Positions 59,052-64,000 of a stretch of 64,000 bases of DNA are shown here, piece by piece (within the stretch, counting starts at the first letter, position 1; each line of letters starts with the position of its first letter). The notes under the pieces were generated by a model, which did no database searches, was not told the origin of the DNA, and saw only the letters and a program-made list of their open reading frames with translations. This stretch comes from a bacterium YEK0313 (lineage in GTDB: Bacteria; Pseudomonadota; Alphaproteobacteria; Rhizobiales; Phreatobacteraceae), in assembly GCA_000751295.2 (NCBI GenBank), contig CCMO02000001.1, positions 1,165,501 to 1,229,500 of the forward strand. The letters are read 5' to 3'. The translations under genes and the position numbers were made by a program.

Positions 59052-59709
59052 CGCCGCGCCCGGCGCGCACTTGGGCGATCAGGTCCTCGACCTTCGGCAG
59101 GATGCGCTCGACCATGACGCCGACGCCGCGCGCGTTCGGATGCATGCCGTCGGGCAGGGTCATGCCCGCCACGGTCATTACCCCTTCGAGAAAGAACGGA
59201 TCGAGGATCAGCCCGTATTTCGCCGCCAGTTCGGGAAAGATCGGATTGAACGCCTCGGCATAGGCCGCGCCCATATTGGGCGGGGCGAGCATGCCGGCGA
59301 GGAGGATCGGGATCCGCCGCGCCTTCAGCCGCTCGATGATCGCCTCCAGGTTGCGCCGGGTGATGGCCGGGTCGATGCCGCGCAGCGCGTCATTGCCGCC
59401 GAGCTCCAGGATCACCGCGTCGGTGCCTTCGCCCACCGACCAGTCGAGCCGCTCGAGGCCGCCCGTCGAGGTGTCCCCGGAGACGCCGGCATTGTCCACC
59501 TGGACGGCCTGTCCACGCGCCTTCAACGCCGCCTGCAGCCTGGCGGGGAAGGCGTCGGCGGCCGGCAGCTGATAGCCCGCGCTGAGGCTGTCGCCGAGCA
59601 CGACGATGCGTATCTCCCGCCCCGGCGCACCCGCCGTCTGTGCGGCAGTCTGCCACAGGCCCGCCAGCGACAGTCCGGCAACCAACAACGAAGTGAACAG
59701 GCCGCGCAT
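59047..59709 (-). CDS. tesA: Arylesterase / acyl-CoA thioesterase I (SGNH hydrolase, TesA)
   Basis: A 220-residue exported SGNH hydrolase: signal peptide (RGLFTSLLVAGLSLAGLWQTAA), block I GDSLSAGYQL with the nucleophile Ser, block III LELGGNDALRG, and block V LPDGMHPNARG with Asp-His. Divergent from ybbA-ybbP, the conserved tesA/ybbAP arrangement. The gene is intact although an IS481-family element inserted in its stop codon. Confidence 0.93.
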   Translation of the reverse strand: MRGLFTSLLVAGLSLAGLWQTAAQTAGAPGREIRIVVLGDSLSAGYQLPAADAFPARLQAALKARGQAVQVDNAGVSGDTSTGGLERLDWSVGEGTDAVILELGGNDALRGIDPAITRRNLEAIIERLKARRIPILLAGMLAPPNMGAAYAEAFNPIFPELAAKYGLILDPFFLEGVMTVAGMTLPDGMHPNARGVGVMVERILPKVEDLIAQVRAGRGG

Positions 59710-59807
59710 GCTATTGCCTCTTTCAAAGCCGGCTGAGACCGCCATCTAAGAGTCTTCATTGACCGCCGCAATCGCCGAGCCCCGTTGACGTGCCAGACGA
59801 CGTGACC

Positions 59808-60533
59808 ATGGATGCCCTGACACCCTCATCGCTCACCACACGCCGGTCGATCAGCCTGCAGCATGTCGATCTCTCGCTCGGCCGCGGGGCCTCGCGCGTC
59901 CACATCCTGAAAGACCTGACGCTGTCGATCGCCGCGGGCGAAAGCGTCGGGCTGGTCGGCCCGTCGGGCTCGGGCAAGTCAACGCTGCTGATGGTCATGG
60001 CCGGATTGGAACGGCCCGATTCGGGCGCGGTCATGGTCGCCGGCGAAGACATTACGCGTTTCGACGAGGACGGCCTCGCCCGTTTCCGCGGCCGCCATGT
60101 CGGCATCGTCTTCCAGTCCTTTCACCTCATCCCAACCATGACGGCGCTGGAGAACGTTGCGGTGCCGCTGGAGCTGGCGGGCGACGGCGAAGCCTTCGAC
60201 AAGGCGGCAGCCGAGCTCGAGGCGGTCGGCCTCGGCTCGCGCCTCAATCACTATCCCGCTCAGATGTCGGGCGGCGAGCAGCAGCGCACGGCGCTGGCGC
60301 GCGCCCTGTCGGTCAGGCCGGAGATCCTGTTCGCCGACGAGCCCACCGGCAATCTCGACGAGGGCATCGGCCGCCACATCATCGACCTGATGTTCGCCAA
60401 GCAGGCCGAGCGCGGCACCACCCTGGTGCTGGTGACCCATGACCGCGGCCTGGCGGAGCGCTGCGACCGCGTGGTGCGGCTGCGCTCCGGCACCATCGTC
60501 GAGGATGTCAGGCCGGCGGAGCGGGTGGGATGA
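59808..60533 (+). CDS. ybbA: ABC transporter ATP-binding protein, YbbA type
   Basis: A 241-residue ATPase of the LolD/MacB family: Walker A VGPSGSGKSTLLMVMAG, Q-loop VFQSFHLIPTMTALEN, signature MSGGEQQRTALARAL, Walker B ILFADEPTGNLD, His in LVTHDRGLAERC. ATG 59808 is used; a GTG at 59790 would add six residues. Pairs with the FtsX-type permease whose start overlaps its stop; proteins of this type are mechanotransmission or lipoprotein/lipid-handling systems rather than classic transporters. Confidence 0.93.
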   Translation: MDALTPSSLTTRRSISLQHVDLSLGRGASRVHILKDLTLSIAAGESVGLVGPSGSGKSTLLMVMAGLERPDSGAVMVAGEDITRFDEDGLARFRGRHVGIVFQSFHLIPTMTALENVAVPLELAGDGEAFDKAAAELEAVGLGSRLNHYPAQMSGGEQQRTALARALSVRPEILFADEPTGNLDEGIGRHIIDLMFAKQAERGTTLVLVTHDRGLAERCDRVVRLRSGTIVEDVRPAERVG

Positions 60534-63094
60534 CGAGCTTCGTCGCCCGTCCCTCGCGCCTGCCCACCCCCATCCGCCTCGGCCTGCGCGAACTGCGCGG
60601 CGGCGTCAGGGGCTTCGGCATCTTCCTGGCCTGCATCGCGCTCGGCGTGACCGCCATCGCCGGCGTCGGATCCTTCTCCCGCGGCCTCGTCGAGGGCCTG
60701 CATCGCGAGGGCCGCGCCATTCTGGGCGCAGATGCCTCGTTTCAAGTCATGCACCAGGAACTGCCGCCGGCCATCGTCGCGGCCATCGCCCGCAACGGCA
60801 CGCTCGCCACCATGGCGACGACGCGCGCCATGGCACGCACCGACGGCGGCTCGGCGCTGGTCGAGCTGAAGGCCGTAGATCCCGTGCTCTACCCCCTGAT
60901 CGGCAGCCTGGAGAGCGAGCCGTCCGGCAGCACGGCCGACCTGCTGGCGGAGACTGACGGCCGGCCCGGCGTGCTGGTGGAGCCAGCCCTGCTCGCGCGC
61001 CTCAACCTCAAGGCCGGGGACCAGTTCATCCTCGGCGACCTGCCCGTCACCATTCGCGGCGTGATCCGCCAGGAGCCCGACCGGCTCGCCGGCGGCGTCG
61101 GCTTCGGGCCGCGCCTGATGATCTCGCTCGACGGCTTTCGCAAGACCGGCCTGATCCAGCCGGGCTCGCTGATCCGCTGGCTCTATCAGCTTCGCCTCGA
61201 TGGCCGGCTGGCCGGCGATTCGGATGTCCGCCGCGTCGTCGCCGACATGCGCGAGCGCTTTCCGGAAGCCGGCTTCGAAGTGCGCACGCGCATGAACGCC
61301 TCGCCCCAGCTCGCCAACCAGGTCCAGCGCTTCTCGCAGTTCCTCACCCTGGTCGGGCTGACCGCGCTGCTCGTCGGCGGCGTCGGGGTGGCCAATGCGG
61401 TGGCGAGCCTCATCGACCGCAAGCGCAACGATTTCGCCACCCTCAAGGCGCTCGGCGCGACCGGTGGCCTGGTCTTTTCCATCACGCTCACCCAGATCGG
61501 CGGGCTCGCCCTGATCGGCACGCTGATCGGGCTCGTCCTCGGCGCGGCGCTGCCCTATGCCATCGTCTCGCTGGCCGGCACGCTCATCCCGATCCCGATC
61601 GCCGCCGACATCTATCCCGGCGAACTCCTGGTCGCAGCCGGCTACGGTCTTCTCGTCGCCCTCGCCTTCACCCTCTGGCCGCTGGGTCGCGCCCACGACG
61701 TGCCGGTGGCCGCGCTGTTTCGCGACACGGTCGACAGCGACGGCCGGCTGCCGCGCAAGCGTTATGTCGCCATGACGGTCGCCGCCCTCGGCGGCCTGGT
61801 CGCGCTGGCGGTCGCGGTCGCCTTCAACCCGCGCCTCGCGCTGATGTTCATTGCCGGGGCCGCCGGCGCCTTCGTCATCCTGCGGCTCGTCGCCCATGGC
61901 CTGATGGCGCTGGCGCGCCGCCTGCCGCGGCCCCGCCATACCGGCCTGCGCCTCGCGCTCGGCAATCTCCACCGGCCCGGCGCCCTGACGCCGGCGGTGG
62001 TGTTGTCGCTCGGCCTCGGCCTGACCCTGCTCGCAGTCATCGCGCTCGTCGATTCGAGCTTCCGCCGCCAGATCGAGACCGCCCTGCCGGAGCGGGCGCC
62101 GTCCTTCTTCTTCGTCGACATCGCCAATTCCGAGGTGCCGCGCTTCGACGCCTTCATTGCCGGGCATGCGCCGGGGGCAGTCCTCGACCGCGTGCCCATG
62201 CTGCGCGGCCGCTTCGTCCGCCTCGGCGGCCGGCCGGTCGAGGAGATCCGCGCCCGCGACGAGATCCGCTGGGCGCTGTCTGGCGACCGCGGCATCACCT
62301 ATTCGACGGATGTGCCGAAGAATTCGCATGTGGTCGAAGGCGAGTGGTGGCCGGCGGACTATGCCGGGCCGCCACTGGTCTCCTTCGACGAGCGGATGGG
62401 TGCCGGTTTCGGCCTGAAGCTCGGCGACGAGGTCGTGGTCAATGTGCTCGGCCGCAACATCACCGCGCGGATCGCCAATTTCAGGCGCATCCAGTGGGAC
62501 AATCTCGGCATCAACTTCATCGTCGTGTTCTCGCCCAACACGTTCCGCGGGGCGCCGCACAGCCATCTGGCGACCCTCACCTACCACCGCCAGCAGTCGA
62601 CCGCGGCGGAAATCCAGCTGCTGCAGGCGGTGGCCGGCGCCTTTCCGGCGGTGACCACCGTCAGGGTCAAGGATGCGCTGGAGGCGGTGGGCGAGCTTGC
62701 GACCCAGATCGCCACCGCCATTCGCGGCGCGAGCGTCGTGACCCTGATCGCCTCCATCCTGGTACTGGCCGGAGCGCTCGCCGCCGGCCATCGCGCGCGC
62801 GTCTATGATGCGGTGATCCTGAAGACGCTGGGCGCCAGCCGCGCCATGCTGATCGGCACCTATGCAATCGAATACGCGGTGCTCGGTCTGGTTACCGCGC
62901 TGTTCGGCATCGTCGCCGGCAGTCTCGCGGCCTATCTGATCACCACCGAGGTCATGACCATTCCTTTCACCTTCTCGGCCACGGCGGCGATCGGCATCGT
63001 CGGCCTTGCCGTCATCTTGACCGTCGGCTTCGGCCTCTTCGGAACCTGGCGCGCGCTTGGAGAAAAACCTGCTCCCGTCCTGCGCAACATGTGA
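60530..63094 (+). CDS. ybbP: FtsX-like ABC permease, YbbP type
   Basis: An 854-residue membrane protein with the YbbP layout: N-terminal TM (GIFLACIALGVTAIAGVGSF), a large periplasmic domain, an FtsX core around residues ~265-395 (LTALLVGGVGVANAVASLIDRKRNDFATLKALGAT), further TMs, a second periplasmic domain and a terminal FtsX core (KTLGASRAMLIGTYAIEYAVLG). Translationally coupled to ybbA. The trio with tesA suggests envelope lipid or lysophospholipid processing; the substrate is unknown. Confidence 0.95.
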   Translation: MTSFVARPSRLPTPIRLGLRELRGGVRGFGIFLACIALGVTAIAGVGSFSRGLVEGLHREGRAILGADASFQVMHQELPPAIVAAIARNGTLATMATTRAMARTDGGSALVELKAVDPVLYPLIGSLESEPSGSTADLLAETDGRPGVLVEPALLARLNLKAGDQFILGDLPVTIRGVIRQEPDRLAGGVGFGPRLMISLDGFRKTGLIQPGSLIRWLYQLRLDGRLAGDSDVRRVVADMRERFPEAGFEVRTRMNASPQLANQVQRFSQFLTLVGLTALLVGGVGVANAVASLIDRKRNDFATLKALGATGGLVFSITLTQIGGLALIGTLIGLVLGAALPYAIVSLAGTLIPIPIAADIYPGELLVAAGYGLLVALAFTLWPLGRAHDVPVAALFRDTVDSDGRLPRKRYVAMTVAALGGLVALAVAVAFNPRLALMFIAGAAGAFVILRLVAHGLMALARRLPRPRHTGLRLALGNLHRPGALTPAVVLSLGLGLTLLAVIALVDSSFRRQIETALPERAPSFFFVDIANSEVPRFDAFIAGHAPGAVLDRVPMLRGRFVRLGGRPVEEIRARDEIRWALSGDRGITYSTDVPKNSHVVEGEWWPADYAGPPLVSFDERMGAGFGLKLGDEVVVNVLGRNITARIANFRRIQWDNLGINFIVVFSPNTFRGAPHSHLATLTYHRQQSTAAEIQLLQAVAGAFPAVTTVRVKDALEAVGELATQIATAIRGASVVTLIASILVLAGALAAGHRARVYDAVILKTLGASRAMLIGTYAIEYAVLGLVTALFGIVAGSLAAYLITTEVMTIPFTFSATAAIGIVGLAVILTVGFGLFGTWRALGEKPAPVLRNM

Positions 63095-63300
63095 GCGTTA
63101 CATATAGCTGTCATGATTAATGCTCGTGCGAGGCGGCGTGAGACGCTCGGAAATTGCGACAAAGGGCCGCGCCGGGAGCGGTTTTGCTGGCCGCGTCATC
63201 GTGAGCACTTGTGCCGCCCTGCCCGTCCGCCATATTTTAGCGTCCAAGGCAGCTATGCCTGCGCCGTCCACGTCCTGAGGGAAAACCCAGAGGTTCATCG

Positions 63301-64000
63301 ATGACCAATTACGATCCCAACGCCCAGGCCTATGGTGGCTATGGTTATGGCCAGGCCACGGCCGCCCAGCAGGCCCAGGTCGACCAGGGCCTGCGGTCGT
63401 ACATGATCGGCGTCTACAACTACATGATGCTCGGCCTTGCCATCACCGGCTTCGCCGCGCTCGGCATCTACATGCTGTCGGTGACCGGCGATGCCTCGCT
63501 CGCGGCGCGCGGTGCCCGCGGCGGCGCGCTGGCCGTTTCGCAGGGCCAGTATCTGACCCAGTTCGGCGCCTTCCTGTTCGCCAGCTGGTTCAAGTTCGTC
63601 GTCATCCTGGCGCCGCTCGGCGTCGTGCTGCTGCTGTCGTTCCGCGCCGACCGGATGAGCGCCTCGGCCGCGCAGATGACCTTCTGGGTCTATGCCGCCC
63701 TGGTCGGCGTGTCGCTGACGACCATCCTGCTCGTCTACGCGCACACCTCGGTCGCCCGCGTGTTCTTCATCACGGCCGCCTCGTTCGGCGCGCTGTCGCT
63801 CTGGGGCTACACCACCAAGCGCGACCTGTCCGGCATGGGCACCTTCCTGATGATGGGCCTGTTCGGCCTGATCATCGCCTCGCTCGTGAATATCGGCATC
63901 GCCGCCTTCACCGGCACGGCTTCGACCATGCTGCAGTGGATCATCTCGGTCGTCGGCGTTCTCGTCTTCGCGGGCCTGACCGCCTACGACACGCAGAACA
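63301..64000 (+). CDS. Bax inhibitor-1 / YccA family membrane protein, 3' truncated by window edge
   Basis: The first 233 codons are present. A Tyr/Gly/Gln-rich cytoplasmic N-terminus (AYGGYGYGQATAAQQ) precedes six or more hydrophobic segments (YNYMMLGLAITGFAALGIYML; FTGTASTMLQWIISVVGVLVFAGLTAYDTQN). AGLTAYDTQ near the window end is the BI-1 signature. Members (YccA, YbhL) interact with FtsH or act as pH-sensitive calcium leak channels. Expected full length ~260 residues. Confidence 0.93.
   Translation, partial: MTNYDPNAQAYGGYGYGQATAAQQAQVDQGLRSYMIGVYNYMMLGLAITGFAALGIYMLSVTGDASLAARGARGGALAVSQGQYLTQFGAFLFASWFKFVVILAPLGVVLLLSFRADRMSASAAQMTFWVYAALVGVSLTTILLVYAHTSVARVFFITAASFGALSLWGYTTKRDLSGMGTFLMMGLFGLIIASLVNIGIAAFTGTASTMLQWIISVVGVLVFAGLTAYDTQN

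Noticed and set aside
1..64000. CRISPR array, prophage, rRNA operon or plasmid origin
   Set aside because: No regularly spaced direct repeats, phage structural genes, rRNA motifs or replication initiator genes are visible.

Overview
This 64 kb window is high-GC, gene-dense chromosomal DNA from an alphaproteobacterium, most likely order Hyphomicrobiales (Rhizobiales). The support is a GntR-type BioR repressor with TTATCTATAA boxes, small DUF1674 and DUF4167 proteins, dapF-mtaB and aroA-cmk pairs, and a dispersed repeat resembling those of Bradyrhizobium-like genomes. I cannot name the genus from sequence alone. Both window edges cut genes: aroA on the left and a Bax inhibitor-1 family gene on the right.

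Layout. 1-4.4 kb is housekeeping: aroA-cmk-XRE regulator, a methyltransferase divergent from gloB, a DUF1674 gene and tRNA-Leu(CAA), with a 147-bp IS481-family remnant wedged between gloB and DUF1674. 4.4-6.8 kb is a lower-GC islet next to the tRNA; it carries an XRE/ImmA-IrrE peptidase gene, a DUF4411 PIN-like gene and a broken reading frame. 6.8-9.4 kb has a membrane GGDEF protein, a small conserved protein and a VOC protein. 9.4-12 kb is a BioR-controlled biotin locus (bioR, bioY, bioB and a bioD relic). 12-20 kb has an MFS exporter, an exported epoxide hydrolase, a frameshifted APH(6)-type kinase, and an acyl-CoA ligase/GST pair facing a MarR regulator.

19.7-35 kb is a carbohydrate or thio-sugar catabolic block: a mtnK-like kinase, a FadR-type regulator, then a long co-directional operon. 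The operon encodes an MtnA-like isomerase, a two-subunit CoA-transferase, a CaiB CoA-transferase, an AcuI-type reductase, an AhpD-like protein, a 2-hydroxyacid dehydrogenase, a class II aldolase, an FGGY kinase and a TRAP transporter with two paralogous binding proteins, ending at a clear terminator. Kinase, isomerase and aldolase follow the logic of the DHAP shunt for 5-methylthioribose or 5-deoxyribose.

35-49 kb is a second catabolic block under a LacI regulator whose probable operator (TTGCAATCGNTTGCAA-like) occurs three times. It contains a nitrate/taurine-type ABC importer, three tandem paralogous amidohydrolases, a hydroxyquinol-type ring-cleavage dioxygenase, an SDR, a BKACE (DUF849) enzyme, a quinone oxidoreductase-like protein, a cupin and a TctC binding protein. 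I read it as import, hydrolytic deamination or dechlorination, ring cleavage and beta-keto-acid cleavage of an unknown, perhaps N-containing, ring compound.

49-64 kb returns to housekeeping: mtaB, dapF, an exported GyrI-like protein, an L,D-transpeptidase, leuB, DUF4167, an aldo/keto reductase, a complete IS481-family insertion with a 6-bp target duplication, and tesA-ybbA-ybbP. Both IS copies sit in a CTAG that contains the stop codon of the neighbouring gene.
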